From assembly GCA_016283575.1 (NCBI GenBank), contig JAEEND010000011.1:1-64000 (forward strand): 64,000 nt of DNA, read 5' to 3'. Below, piece after piece: positions 52,547 through 61,552 of this stretch. This DNA comes from Lachnospiraceae bacterium (GTDB lineage: Bacteria; Bacillota; Clostridia; Lachnospirales; Lachnospiraceae). The notes below the pieces were generated by a model. The model saw only the letters and a list, made by a program, of their open reading frames with translations, was not told the origin of the DNA and did not search any database. Both the position numbers and the translations under genes were made by a program. Numbering within the stretch: position 1 is the first letter of the stretch; every line of letters starts with the position of its first letter.

Positions 52547-54682
52547 ATGCTTAGGAAGAAAAAACAGGAGTTAAATACCACTTCGGCAAAGAAAACCTAT
52601 CTTGCCAACATGAGTCACGAGATCAGGACTCCCATGAATGCCATTGTGGGGCTTTCTGATATTCTTTTGCGCGAATGTAAGGACCCGGATATGCGGGAAC
52701 ATTTACATTCCATGCAGTCTGCCACGAGAAATCTTCTCATGACGATCAATAATATCCTTGATTATGAAAATATGCTTGAAGGTAAGATACGGATTGAACC
52801 TGACGCCTATAATATCGAAGATCTTCTTTCGGAAGTGATTGAAATCACCAAGATCAATATCGCAAAGAAGGAAATGCTCTTTTTGGTAGAGGCAGATCCC
52901 AATATACCGAAACGTCTCTACGGTGATGTGGCGAGGATCAAGCAGATTCTCTGTCACCTTATTTCCAATGCGGAGAAGTTCACCAAGGTCGGATACATAA
53001 AGCTTTCTGTGGATTTTGAAAAAGAAGCGCTAGATGCGATATTACATTTTTCCGTGGAGGATACCGGCTGCGGCATAAAGGAATCAGATCTTGAAAAGGT
53101 GAGGGCAGCTTACACCCAGCAGGATGATTCCAGTACCAGGGATGAAGGCGGCCTTGGGATAGGACTGACCATAGCGGAAGCGCTTCTAAAGCTTATGGGC
53201 ACTAACCTCAATATTGAGAGTAAAGAAGGCATAGGCACCAAAGTTTCTTTTTTCATAAGAAACAAGATAGTGGAAGAGTCACCTGCCATGAAGATTGATG
53301 ATGCAGGAGACTATAATATAGGTATTTTCCTTGAGGAAAAGAACGAAGACAATGCGGTAAAGAGCGTATTTGATAAGCTTGGCATTAAATGTGAAGTCAT
53401 TGATAACGTGGGTGAATTGTTCATTGCCAATAAAGGTTTTACCCATCTTGTGACAAGTCGCAATAAATATGAACAGATGCGCGATATCCAGGAGATCCGT
53501 GCGTTAAAGCTTGAATATCTGGTGGGCGTTGATTACACGACACAGATGTCAGTTGAACCCAATGCCACGTTTTTTAAGAAGCCGCTGTGGTTTGGGGAGA
53601 TAAAGGATATCCTAACGGGGGATAATTCCAAGAGCCTTAAAAAAGAAACCATCAATATACATGGCTCAAGGATTTTAATTATTGATGATAATGATATAAA
53701 CTTAAGGGTAACGGCAGGATTACTTAAGCCTTACGGCGCGGCGGTAGATACAGCAACCAATGCTGAAGACGGAATACGTCTTGCGACAAAAGGCAAGTAC
53801 GATCTTGTATTTATGGATCATATGATGCCCGGAACCGACGGAGTTGAAGCCACGAAAATAATCCGTTCTTATGAGGATCCTTACTATAGGAGCATTCCCA
53901 TAATCGCTCTTTCCGCCAATGCTATTGAAGGTGCGGAGGACCTGTTTATGCGGGCAGGAATGAATGATTTCCTTGAGAAGCCCGTTAAGTTAAAGGAGCT
54001 TGAGAATATCCTGAAGAAATGGATACCATCGGACAAGCTGAAGGTTAAGTATGTGGATGTATCCGATGAATATATGGATATTCCTGTGTTCTCGGATTTT
54101 AAAAATATCGATGTTAATGTGGGACTTTCTTTTACCAATGGCGACGCTGCCATGTATAAATCGATAGTCGAAGAGTACGCTCAGTCCATTGATGCTAAGA
54201 AGACTTTACTTGATAATCTTGCGGAAACGGGGGATGTGGCGCGATTTACCATCGAAGTCCACTCCTTAAAGTCTCTCTCCAAGACCATCGGAGCCATTAA
54301 GTTAAGTGAAGTATGCCTTAACTTCGAGCGTCTCGGCCATAAGCGTGATACGGATACCATTAAAAATACTATCGATCGGCTGGATGATGAGATCGACAGT
54401 GTAAAGAAGGATTTAGAGCCCCTTATTAAAGGCGTAAAGAGCACTAAAGTAAAGCATCCTTTTAATAAAGAAAAGGTAAGAGAGCTGCTGCGTGAACTTT
54501 ACTATGCAGCGGATGATTTCGATTATGACAATTCTGTCAAGTTGATGTTTGAGATCGACGGCTTCACTCTCTCCGAACGTCTGGAAAAAGAATGCTATGA
54601 ATTAAACAACATGATCGAGAATCTTGATTACGGCGGAGTTAAAGAGAAGGCCGTGGAAATACTTATTTTACTGGAGATGTAA
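52547..54682 (+). CDS. hybrid histidine kinase without sensory domain (HisKA-HATPase-REC-HPt)
   Basis: A 711-residue multi-step phosphorelay protein. Phospho-acceptor His24 lies in NMSHEIRTPMN, only 23 residues from the start, so there is no input or membrane domain. The ATPase domain carries DTGCGI and GGLGIGLTI. A degenerate receiver-like region (about 255-370) has no clear acceptor Asp. A true receiver follows with Asp424 in FMDHMMPG, then an HPt domain with His572 in IEVHSLKS and a helical tail. Start: ATG 52547, with GGAGAGG nine bases upstream. The AraC-type gene starts on the base after its stop. Confidence 0.87.
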   Translation: MLRKKKQELNTTSAKKTYLANMSHEIRTPMNAIVGLSDILLRECKDPDMREHLHSMQSATRNLLMTINNILDYENMLEGKIRIEPDAYNIEDLLSEVIEITKINIAKKEMLFLVEADPNIPKRLYGDVARIKQILCHLISNAEKFTKVGYIKLSVDFEKEALDAILHFSVEDTGCGIKESDLEKVRAAYTQQDDSSTRDEGGLGIGLTIAEALLKLMGTNLNIESKEGIGTKVSFFIRNKIVEESPAMKIDDAGDYNIGIFLEEKNEDNAVKSVFDKLGIKCEVIDNVGELFIANKGFTHLVTSRNKYEQMRDIQEIRALKLEYLVGVDYTTQMSVEPNATFFKKPLWFGEIKDILTGDNSKSLKKETINIHGSRILIIDDNDINLRVTAGLLKPYGAAVDTATNAEDGIRLATKGKYDLVFMDHMMPGTDGVEATKIIRSYEDPYYRSIPIIALSANAIEGAEDLFMRAGMNDFLEKPVKLKELENILKKWIPSDKLKVKYVDVSDEYMDIPVFSDFKNIDVNVGLSFTNGDAAMYKSIVEEYAQSIDAKKTLLDNLAETGDVARFTIEVHSLKSLSKTIGAIKLSEVCLNFERLGHKRDTDTIKNTIDRLDDEIDSVKKDLEPLIKGVKSTKVKHPFNKEKVRELLRELYYAADDFDYDNSVKLMFEIDGFTLSERLEKECYELNNMIENLDYGGVKEKAVEILILLEM

Positions 54683-55570
54683 ATGGAAAAAGCATATAAG
54701 CTTGAATTCGGAGATTCCCTGGACGGAAGCCTCTATAATACATCCTGCGGATTATCTAAGACAGAACCTCTGCACAGCTTTGGACCTGCTGTTAAGCCTT
54801 TTTTTCTAATTCATTATGTGTTAAGCGGTGAAGGGCGTCTCGTCATAAATGAAAAAGAATATCATCTTGAAAAGAATTACGGTTTCCTGATAACACCCGA
54901 GGAACTGGCGTTCTACGAAGCCGACGAAAAGAATCCCTGGACCTATGTATGGGTAGGATTCACCGGCACGGGAGCCGAGGATGCAGTGAGATCCCTTGGC
55001 CTTTCAGTATCTCACCCTGTGTTCTATTCCGATGCATCGGATGAAATATATGAGATCGTAAAAAACATGATGGAATATAACACATACAGCTTTACCGACA
55101 GGTTAAAAAGAAACGGATATCTGTCACTTTTTCTTGCTGCTCTTTCAGACAGAGAAGATAAAAAGACAGCTGAGAGAGATGACAAAGCAAACACATATGT
55201 GGAAAGAGCAATAGAGTATGTGCGCCTTAATTACTGTAACCCCATCAAGGTTACGGACATTGCTGACTATGTGTGCGTAAACAGAAGCTATTTATATACG
55301 CTTTTCAATGAATACCTTCACATGTCACCTCAGCAGTTTCTCGCTACATACAGGATCACCAAATCACTGGAGCTTTTACATTCCACCAACTATCCCATTG
55401 AGAGTATCGCGCTGTCGTCCGGTTATTCGGACCCCATCGTGTTTAATAAGGCATTTAATAAACAAAAAGGAATGTCACCTACGACTTACAGAAAAGCCAT
55501 GAGAAGTGGCGGAGCCGAGAGCAGCAAAGAGCAGTTAAAGCAGCTTGAGGATTTTATCGAGCTGGAATGA
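54683..55570 (+). CDS. AraC-family transcriptional regulator with cupin-type N-terminus
   Basis: A 295-residue regulator. Residues about 1-170 form the sugar-binding cupin domain (HYVLSGEGRLVINEKEYHLEKNYG begins it). Two helix-turn-helix units cover about 175-280 (KVTDIADYVCVNRSYLYTLF and ESIALSSGYSDPIVFNKAFNK). It abuts the hybrid kinase gene, so it may be co-transcribed. With galK-galT immediately downstream on the same strand, control of galactose or galactoside genes is likely but not certain. Confidence 0.88.
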   Translation: MEKAYKLEFGDSLDGSLYNTSCGLSKTEPLHSFGPAVKPFFLIHYVLSGEGRLVINEKEYHLEKNYGFLITPEELAFYEADEKNPWTYVWVGFTGTGAEDAVRSLGLSVSHPVFYSDASDEIYEIVKNMMEYNTYSFTDRLKRNGYLSLFLAALSDREDKKTAERDDKANTYVERAIEYVRLNYCNPIKVTDIADYVCVNRSYLYTLFNEYLHMSPQQFLATYRITKSLELLHSTNYPIESIALSSGYSDPIVFNKAFNKQKGMSPTTYRKAMRSGGAESSKEQLKQLEDFIELE

Positions 55571-55651
55571 TCCCGGAGGGATTATTCCAGCGATGACAAT
55601 AGACCGAAGGTCTATTGTAGATAAAGCGTCAGGCAAGGTAGATTAAAAAAG
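55571..55651 (+). other. tandem hairpins after the AraC-type gene
   Basis: CTGGAAT-type arm (from 55562, inside the stop region) pairs with ATTATTCCAG (55581-55590, one G:U). Next, ACAATAGACC/GGTCTATTGT (55596-55618, loop GAA) forms a perfect ten-base stem. Neither has a T run, so they are not standard terminators; they may stabilise the 3' end of the regulator message. Confidence 0.45.
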
Positions 55652-55702
55652 ACAACATTTTGACAAGTACAGGTAACAATCTTGTATTTAACAAAATGTT
55701 GT
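55652..55702 (+). promoter_or_regulatory. galKT promoter with flanking inverted-repeat operator
   Basis: ACAACATTTTG at 55652-55662 and its exact reverse complement CAAAATGTTGT at 55692-55702, centres 40 bases apart. Between and overlapping them lies a promoter: TTGACA at 55660-55665 (sharing bases with the left arm) and TGTATT at 55683-55688 (17-base spacer). The right arm falls at about the transcription start. This is the layout of a repressor binding two sites or one looped pair. An alternative reading, a long-loop terminator ending in TTTTT, is less likely as the left arm overlaps the -35 box. Confidence 0.6.
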
Positions 55703-55744
55703 TTTTAATTATCATAAATATATACATATTTTTTCGGAGGGTTT

Positions 55745-56908
55745 ATGAAAGACATTTTATTAAAAGAATTTGAAAGAGTTTACGGATCAAATGATGGCGT
55801 GAGAGTTTATTTTGCTCCGGGCCGCGTAAATCTCATAGGTGAACATACCGATTATAACGGAGGTCATGTTTTTCCCTGCGCACTTACCATCGGAACCTAC
55901 GGAGCCGTGAAGGCACGTACGGACAGAAAGCTTAGATTCTATTCCATGAATTTTGCGGATGCAGGAGTGATCGAAACTTCCATTGATGACCTTGTATATG
56001 ATAAAAAGGCAGGTTGGACCAACTATCCCAAGGGTGTTATCTGGGCTTTTTCTGAAAAGAACATGAAGTGCGATCATGGTTTTGATATTGTCATAAACGG
56101 AAACATTCCCAATAGCTCAGGCCTTTCTTCTTCAGCATCCATCGAAGTACTGACAGGCTATATTTTAAAAGAGATGTTCGGATTTGATGTATCCAATACA
56201 GATCTTGCTCTTATCGGACAGTTTTCCGAGAATAAATTTAACGGCGTAAACTGCGGCATCATGGATCAGTTTGCTATTGCCATGGGTAAAGAAAATCAGG
56301 CGATCTTCCTTGATACCAATACCTTAAAATACGAATACACCCCCGTTAAACTTACAGGCGCAAAGCTTGTGATCGCTTGCAGCAACAAGAAACGCGGTCT
56401 CGGAGATTCCAAATATAATGAGCGAAGAGCCGAGTGCGAAGAAGCATTAAGAAGAATTCAGACAGTAAAGAAAGTAAATTCCTTAGGTGAACTCACAGGA
56501 GCCGATTTTGAAGAGGTAAAGTCTGTTATTAAGGATCCTGTTTTAGAAAAGAGAGCGCGTCATGCAGTTCTTGAAAACGAAAGAACAGTTAAAGCAGTAG
56601 CAGCTCTTAAGGCTAACGATATAGATACCTTTGGTAAGCTCATGATTGCTTCAGATACATCCCTTCGAGAGGATTATGAAGTAACAGGTATCGAGCTTGA
56701 TACTCTGGTTTCCGAAGCTCTTAAAGTAAAGGGTGTCATCGGTTCCAGAATGACAGGTGCCGGTTTCGGTGGATGTACCGTAAGTATTGTTAAAGATGAA
56801 GCCATTGATGAATTTATCGAAAAAGTAGGCGCCGCTTATTTAGCAAAGATCGGTTATAAAGCTGACTTCTATGTAGTGGAAGTAGGCGACGGCCCCAAGG
56901 AGATTTAG
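55745..56908 (+). CDS. galK: galactokinase
   Basis: Phosphorylates galactose at C1, first step of the Leloir pathway. The 387-residue GHMP kinase has the signature GRVNLIGEHTDYNGG (about residues 27-41), the ATP loop PNSSGLSSSAS (about 122-132) and the late MTGAGFGGCTV. Start follows a CGGAGG site. galT follows three bases after its stop. Confidence 0.95.
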   Translation: MKDILLKEFERVYGSNDGVRVYFAPGRVNLIGEHTDYNGGHVFPCALTIGTYGAVKARTDRKLRFYSMNFADAGVIETSIDDLVYDKKAGWTNYPKGVIWAFSEKNMKCDHGFDIVINGNIPNSSGLSSSASIEVLTGYILKEMFGFDVSNTDLALIGQFSENKFNGVNCGIMDQFAIAMGKENQAIFLDTNTLKYEYTPVKLTGAKLVIACSNKKRGLGDSKYNERRAECEEALRRIQTVKKVNSLGELTGADFEEVKSVIKDPVLEKRARHAVLENERTVKAVAALKANDIDTFGKLMIASDTSLREDYEVTGIELDTLVSEALKVKGVIGSRMTGAGFGGCTVSIVKDEAIDEFIEKVGAAYLAKIGYKADFYVVEVGDGPKEI

Positions 56909-56911
56909 TCA

Positions 56912-58414
56912 ATGAATGTAGAAAAGAAAATCGCGGAACTTGTTGAATACGGTGTAAATACCGGTATCGTCGACAAGCGTGACAAAATCTATGTGATAAA
57001 CTCATTGCTCCTTCTTTTTAATAAGGATGAAGCATACGAAGGTGAGATTGATACCGTAACAGAAGAGACTTTGCCGGAATTACTTAATGCCCTGACGGAT
57101 TATGCCTTTGAAAACGGCATGATCTCTGATAACGGTATTGTTTCAAGAGACTTATTCGATACGCGTGTCATGGGACTTTTAATGCCACCTCCGAGCGTTG
57201 TGATCGATAAGTTTAACGCATTAAAAGAAGATGATCCCGAGAAAGCCACCGATTATTTTTATAAGCTTTCAAGAGATGTAAATTATATCCGACGTGACCG
57301 CATTAAAAAAGATAAAAAGTGGGTTACAAAAACACCCTATGGGGACCTGGATATTACCATAAATCTCTCAAAGCCCGAAAAGGATCCGAAAGCAATTGCC
57401 CAAGCTCTTACCATGAAGCAGGCGGGATACCCCAAGTGTCAGCTCTGTATTGAGAACGAGGGATACGCAGGCCGCATTAATCACCCCGCGAGAGAGAATC
57501 ACAGGATCATTCCCATTAAGATAAACGGTTGTGACTGGGGTTTCCAGTATTCACCTTATGTATATTACAACGAGCACTGCATCGTACTTAATTCACAGCA
57601 CGTGCCCATGGCAATAAATCATGATACCTTCTGCAAGCTCTTTTCTTTTGTTGAGCAGTTCCCTCATTATTTCGTGGGTTCAAATGCAGACTTACCCATT
57701 GTGGGAGGCTCTATCTTAAGCCATGATCACTTCCAGGGCGGACACTATGAATTTGCCATGGCGAAGGCTATTGTTGAAAAAGAATATGTTATCAAGGGAT
57801 TTGAAGATGTGAAGGCGGGCCGTGTAAAGTGGCCCATGTCCGTTGTGAGACTTTCCGGTAAGGATACAAAAAGGATTATCGAACTTGCGGATGTAATCTT
57901 AAATGCCTGGAGAGGTTACAGCGACGAGAGTGCCTTTATCTTTGCCAATACCGATAACACTCCTCACAATACCATTACTCCCATCGCAAGAAAGCGTGGC
58001 GAGAATTTTGAGCTTGATCTGGTACTTAGAAACAACATTACCACTGAGGAGCATCCTCTCGGAGTATACCATCCTCATGCAAAGCTTCATCACATCAAAA
58101 AAGAAAATATCGGCCTTATCGAAGTAATGGGTCTAGCTGTTCTTCCCGCCCGTCTTGCGACTGAGATGGAAGATCTAAAGAAGGCCTATTTTGAAAAGAC
58201 TGATATCAGTAAGGATGAAATCCTTTCAAAGCACGCTGAATGGTTTAACGGGTTTAAACCGGAAATAGATGCAGCACCTGAAAGATTTGATGAGATAGTA
58301 AAGCGTGAGATCGGAAAGGTGTTCTCCGAAGTACTTACGGATGCCGGCGTTTATAAGCGCACGGAAGAAGGTATGAAGGCCTTCGACAGATTTATAGATA
58401 GCCTTCAGATTTAA
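56912..58414 (+). CDS. galT: UDP-glucose--hexose-1-phosphate uridylyltransferase, class II
   Basis: Exchanges UDP between glucose and galactose 1-phosphate. The 500-residue protein is the long Bacillota form (class II GalT), with MGLLMPPPS near the start, RENHRIIPI, the active-site stretch ILSHDHFQGGHYEFAM (about residues 268-283) and a large C-terminal domain. No galE is in view, so the epimerase must be elsewhere. Its last 23 bases overlap the end of the convergent exonuclease gene. Confidence 0.94.
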   Translation: MNVEKKIAELVEYGVNTGIVDKRDKIYVINSLLLLFNKDEAYEGEIDTVTEETLPELLNALTDYAFENGMISDNGIVSRDLFDTRVMGLLMPPPSVVIDKFNALKEDDPEKATDYFYKLSRDVNYIRRDRIKKDKKWVTKTPYGDLDITINLSKPEKDPKAIAQALTMKQAGYPKCQLCIENEGYAGRINHPARENHRIIPIKINGCDWGFQYSPYVYYNEHCIVLNSQHVPMAINHDTFCKLFSFVEQFPHYFVGSNADLPIVGGSILSHDHFQGGHYEFAMAKAIVEKEYVIKGFEDVKAGRVKWPMSVVRLSGKDTKRIIELADVILNAWRGYSDESAFIFANTDNTPHNTITPIARKRGENFELDLVLRNNITTEEHPLGVYHPHAKLHHIKKENIGLIEVMGLAVLPARLATEMEDLKKAYFEKTDISKDEILSKHAEWFNGFKPEIDAAPERFDEIVKREIGKVFSEVLTDAGVYKRTEEGMKAFDRFIDSLQI

Positions 58415-59090
58415 GAATGTCTAAATAGCGACTTGCTTCGTTTTTAGTCATTAAATCGATGTCGTAGGGACAATTGATACGATTTCTTTTTATGATTTCA
58501 TTAAGACGCTCCTTTTGAGATTTCGAAATGGGCGTCTGTTTTTTTGCATTGGCAATGAGCTTTTGAGGCGTAAATAAAGAAGGTTCTTTTTCATAAAAAG
58601 AATCATTAAGCTTTAAATACAGTTCTGCTGTAGCATAGGCGTCATTTAATGCTCTGTGGGGCTTTAGATCTATGTTATAAAGGCCACAGAGGTCGGAAAG
58701 CTTCTTACTCTGCTCGCCGGGATGCATGGCTCTTGCAATCTTGAGGGTATCAATGCCGGTTCGCTCAAAGTCTAAGCCTTCGTTTACAAAGGCATGCTTT
58801 AAAAAGGCATAGTCGAAGGCTATGTTGTGACCGAGCAATACGGAATCCTGCAAAAAGTCTCTTAGCGCGGGCATCACATTCTTTATAAGGGGTTTATCCC
58901 GTAAATCGGAATCCTTTATACCGGTTATGTTCGTAATATGGGGACTTAACTCTCTTCCGGGATTTACCATGCATTCAAAGGTATCGCAAATAACGCCATC
59001 TTCAATGGAGACGGCGCCGATTTCGATTATCTTATCAAGGCGGGAGCTTAGTCCCGTGGTTTCCAGATCTATAGATACAATTCTGTTCAT
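58392..59090 (-). CDS. DEDDh 3'-5' exonuclease (DnaQ/PolC epsilon-like)
   Basis: A 232-residue protein with the exonuclease site SIDLETTG (Asp7, Glu9), HNIAFDYAFL (third acid) and HRALNDAYAT (His and fourth acid). It resembles the proofreading domain of PolC as a free protein. After the domain (about 1-165) a basic C-terminal extension (about 165-232) may bind DNA. It overlaps nth by four bases upstream, and ends inside galT. Confidence 0.87.
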   Translation of the reverse strand: MNRIVSIDLETTGLSSRLDKIIEIGAVSIEDGVICDTFECMVNPGRELSPHITNITGIKDSDLRDKPLIKNVMPALRDFLQDSVLLGHNIAFDYAFLKHAFVNEGLDFERTGIDTLKIARAMHPGEQSKKLSDLCGLYNIDLKPHRALNDAYATAELYLKLNDSFYEKEPSLFTPQKLIANAKKQTPISKSQKERLNEIIKRNRINCPYDIDLMTKNEASRYLDILKSEGYL

Positions 59091-59716
59091 ACCTTTTTCT
59101 TTTCTTTACAGTATTCTTTTAAAAAGCAGTTCTGACACTGAGGAGAACGGGCTTCGCAGATAGTGCGTCCGAAGGCGATAAACCATTTGTTTATCAGGAT
59201 CCAGTAGTCCTTATCTATTTCTTTCATAAGGTCAAATTCGGCCTTTACGGGGTCCTTGGTATTTACAAAGCCTAAGCGGTTTGAAATTCTCAGCACATGG
59301 GTATCAACCACTACGCTGGGCTCATTATATATATTTCCGCGGATAACGTTGGCGGTTTTACGGCCGACACCGGGAAGGGTCGTAAGAGCATCAATGTCTG
59401 ATGGAACTTCGCCACCGAAATCTGATAATATCTTCCGGGCGCAGGCAATTATATTCTTTGCCTTGTTATGATAAAAGCCTACGGAGTGAATGTCTTTTTC
59501 CAGCTCACTTAAATCGGCATCCGCGAAAGCCCGGACGCTTGGATATTTTTTATATAATGTGGCAGTCACTTCGTTTACTCTTTTATCGGTACATTGGGCA
59601 CTCATGATGGTAGAGAAAAGAAGCTGCCATGCAGCATCGTGATTTAAGTAGCACGGAATGTCACGGCCGTACATCTCATCCATTTTATTAAGTATTTCTA
59701 AAGTGCGTTTTTTCAT
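59087..59716 (-). CDS. nth: endonuclease III (DNA glycosylase/AP lyase)
   Basis: Removes oxidised pyrimidines in base excision repair. The 209-residue protein has the helix-hairpin-helix LPGVGRKTANVI with the catalytic lysine, the catalytic aspartate in VVVDTHVLRISNRLG, and the 4Fe-4S loop CEARSPQCQNCFLKEYC near its C-terminus. Co-oriented and overlapping with the exonuclease gene, forming a small DNA-maintenance unit. Confidence 0.95.
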   Translation of the reverse strand: MKKRTLEILNKMDEMYGRDIPCYLNHDAAWQLLFSTIMSAQCTDKRVNEVTATLYKKYPSVRAFADADLSELEKDIHSVGFYHNKAKNIIACARKILSDFGGEVPSDIDALTTLPGVGRKTANVIRGNIYNEPSVVVDTHVLRISNRLGFVNTKDPVKAEFDLMKEIDKDYWILINKWFIAFGRTICEARSPQCQNCFLKEYCKEKKKV

Positions 59717-59727
59717 ATAATAAATCC

Positions 59728-60375
59728 TTAACGTAATTCATCCAAAGCTTTTAATATGAGTTTCTTACTTCCTGTGCGTAAGTTTTCCGCAACAGTATAG
59801 AGATTATCAAATTTATCATATTCCATTAAAGCAAGATATCTCTCACCGAGATATTTATATGAGTGAACAAGATCTGCCTCAATGGAAACAAGGTATTCCA
59901 TGATCTTTACGGCTTCTTCTTCATGATCTAAAGAAAGAAGCTTATCCGCAAGGCCCTGAAGAGCGATGGTCATATCTTCAAAATTACTGTCATACAGGCT
60001 TACTGTATCAAGGTTTCCGGCACCATACATAAATTTAAGATCCGTATTAGAATAGCCCTGGAGGTTCAGGATCCTTTTTTCTTTTAGATAAAGAATGGTA
60101 TCAACATATGATTTAACATCGGGGTCGTCAAGGCATGTATCAAGGGGCAGATCGTCGGGAAGCTTGATGTATGGAAGGTCATCAAGGGGTTTTTTACGCA
60201 CGAAGTTAGCTTCCGCTTCTCTTTCCCAGAATTCATCATCGACGCTTGTGTCTCTTCTTGATATAAATTTAAGATAGATGAAATTTATAAAGAATAAGAA
60301 GATGGATCCAAATATGAAAACTGCGGCTATAACCTTAATGGGAGAGGCCTGTAAACTTGCAAAAAAAATAGCCAT
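59728..60375 (-). CDS. membrane-anchored protein of unknown function
   Basis: A 215-residue protein with one N-terminal helix (about 14-36) and a cytoplasmic, largely acidic helical domain. The domain includes DDEFWEREAEANFVRKKPLDDLPYI, LPLDTC and a tetratrico-like C-terminal helical part (EEAVKIMEYLVSIEADLVHSYKYLGERYLAL). No family is recognised. It is 11 bases upstream of nth in the same direction. Confidence 0.65.
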   Translation of the reverse strand: MAIFFASLQASPIKVIAAVFIFGSIFLFFINFIYLKFISRRDTSVDDEFWEREAEANFVRKKPLDDLPYIKLPDDLPLDTCLDDPDVKSYVDTILYLKEKRILNLQGYSNTDLKFMYGAGNLDTVSLYDSNFEDMTIALQGLADKLLSLDHEEEAVKIMEYLVSIEADLVHSYKYLGERYLALMEYDKFDNLYTVAENLRTGSKKLILKALDELR

Positions 60376-60422
60376 ATACTATAATAACCTTTCAGTAAAT
60401 GTATGAGAAAGAAGTTTCTAAT

Positions 60423-60527
60423 ATGAGTATATACAACAAGAAATCGAAACGAGCCTTTACAGCGGTGATCATAACGATTTTGATCGTTGCAATGATAGTC
60501 CCTATTTTAGCATCATTGGTGGTATAA
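60423..60527 (+). CDS. 34-residue single-pass membrane peptide
   Basis: A short frame missed by length cut-offs. It opens MSIYNKKSKRAFTAV, with basic residues at 6, 7, 9 and 10, and residues about 13-33 form one hydrophobic helix (IITILIVAMIVPILASL) before TAA. It sits alone in the divergent gap and is followed 24 bases later by the PurM-like gene. The layout resembles small stressosome-associated (Prli42-type) or DUF4044-like peptides of Bacillota, but similarity is by look only. The ribosome site is weak (GAGAAAGAAG). Confidence 0.55.
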   Translation: MSIYNKKSKRAFTAVIITILIVAMIVPILASLVV

Positions 60528-60551
60528 GTAAAATAAGCACGGGAGCAGTCA

Positions 60552-61550
60552 ATGAAAACCGGAAAGGTATCTGAAACAGTCTTTAAGAGATCAATACTTA
60601 AATACGCAGGTAAACAGCACGAAAACATCCTCAAGAGAATGAATGTGGGGTCGGATTGTGCTGTTTTTTCATTTGAAAATAACGCTGTCACCATGAGCGT
60701 AAGTAATTCTTTTTTAGAAACTCCCGAAGAACTTGTTATAAGACTTATAAATAAATATGCTGCTGAAAATGCCGCATTAAAAGGGGCAGTAATAAATATT
60801 CTTTTGCCACCTGAAACCGAGGAAGCATTTTTAAAGGATTTTACCGACAGAGCGGCGAAGGCCTTAAAAGAGGCGGGAGCAGGCATCGCATCAATCAATG
60901 CGGAAGTAAGTCCAAATGTAAAGGTTTCCAGGGTAATAATTACAGGTATCGGCGAAAAGGGAGCCCCTGAAAGGTCAAAGGTAAGGGCCGGCGACGACGT
61001 TATCATAACCAAGTGGATTGCATTGGAAGCTACTGAAAAAATAGCCCATATAAAGGAAGCGGAATTAAATCAGAAATTCCCGGCAAAGTACATATACGAC
61101 GCCAAGAATTTTGATAAATACCTCTCCGTGGTTCCGGAGGCCGCCACCGCCGTTAAGTCCGACGTTACCGCGATGCACTGTATATCCGAAGGCGGAGTTT
61201 TCGGTAGCCTTTGGGAATTTGCAGAAAGCGAAGGCGTTGGACTTTCGATAGACTTAAAAAAGATTCCAGTTAAGCAGGAAACCATAGAGATCTTTAATTA
61301 TTACGATTTAAATCCTTATCTTGCCCTGTCAGGAGGCAGCATGATAATTACTGCAAGAGACGGTAACGCTCTCACGTTTAAGTTAAAAGAACAGGGTATA
61401 AATGCCGTGTGCGTGGGAAAGGTTACGGACAGTAAGGACAGAGTGGTGATATCTGAAGATTTTACGAGATTCTTAGAACCTGCAAAAGAAGATGAAATGT
61501 ACAAGATCCTGGAGCGCATTCCGGAATTCGTTAACAAAAAAGGAGAATGA
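60552..61550 (+). CDS. AIR synthase-related (PurM/HypE-fold) protein
   Basis: A 332-residue protein of the PurM superfamily. GSDCAVFSFENN near residue 34 replaces the usual GDDAAV metal/ATP loop. GAPERSKVRAGDDVIITKWIALEATE corresponds to the domain junction of HypE-like proteins, and the C-terminal domain contains SGGSMIITARDG. Such stand-alone proteins are often named hydrogenase maturation factor, but no hydrogenase genes are near. The enzymatic reaction is unknown. Start behind a GGGAGCAG stretch; stop overlaps the Lrp ribosome site region. Confidence 0.75.
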   Translation: MKTGKVSETVFKRSILKYAGKQHENILKRMNVGSDCAVFSFENNAVTMSVSNSFLETPEELVIRLINKYAAENAALKGAVINILLPPETEEAFLKDFTDRAAKALKEAGAGIASINAEVSPNVKVSRVIITGIGEKGAPERSKVRAGDDVIITKWIALEATEKIAHIKEAELNQKFPAKYIYDAKNFDKYLSVVPEAATAVKSDVTAMHCISEGGVFGSLWEFAESEGVGLSIDLKKIPVKQETIEIFNYYDLNPYLALSGGSMIITARDGNALTFKLKEQGINAVCVGKVTDSKDRVVISEDFTRFLEPAKEDEMYKILERIPEFVNKKGE

Positions 61551-61552
61551 TC

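Noticed and set aside
55652..55710. Terminator of the AraC-type gene formed by the 11-base inverted repeat
   Set aside because: The loop would be 29 bases and the left arm overlaps a -35 box; an operator is the better reading, though the T run leaves some doubt.
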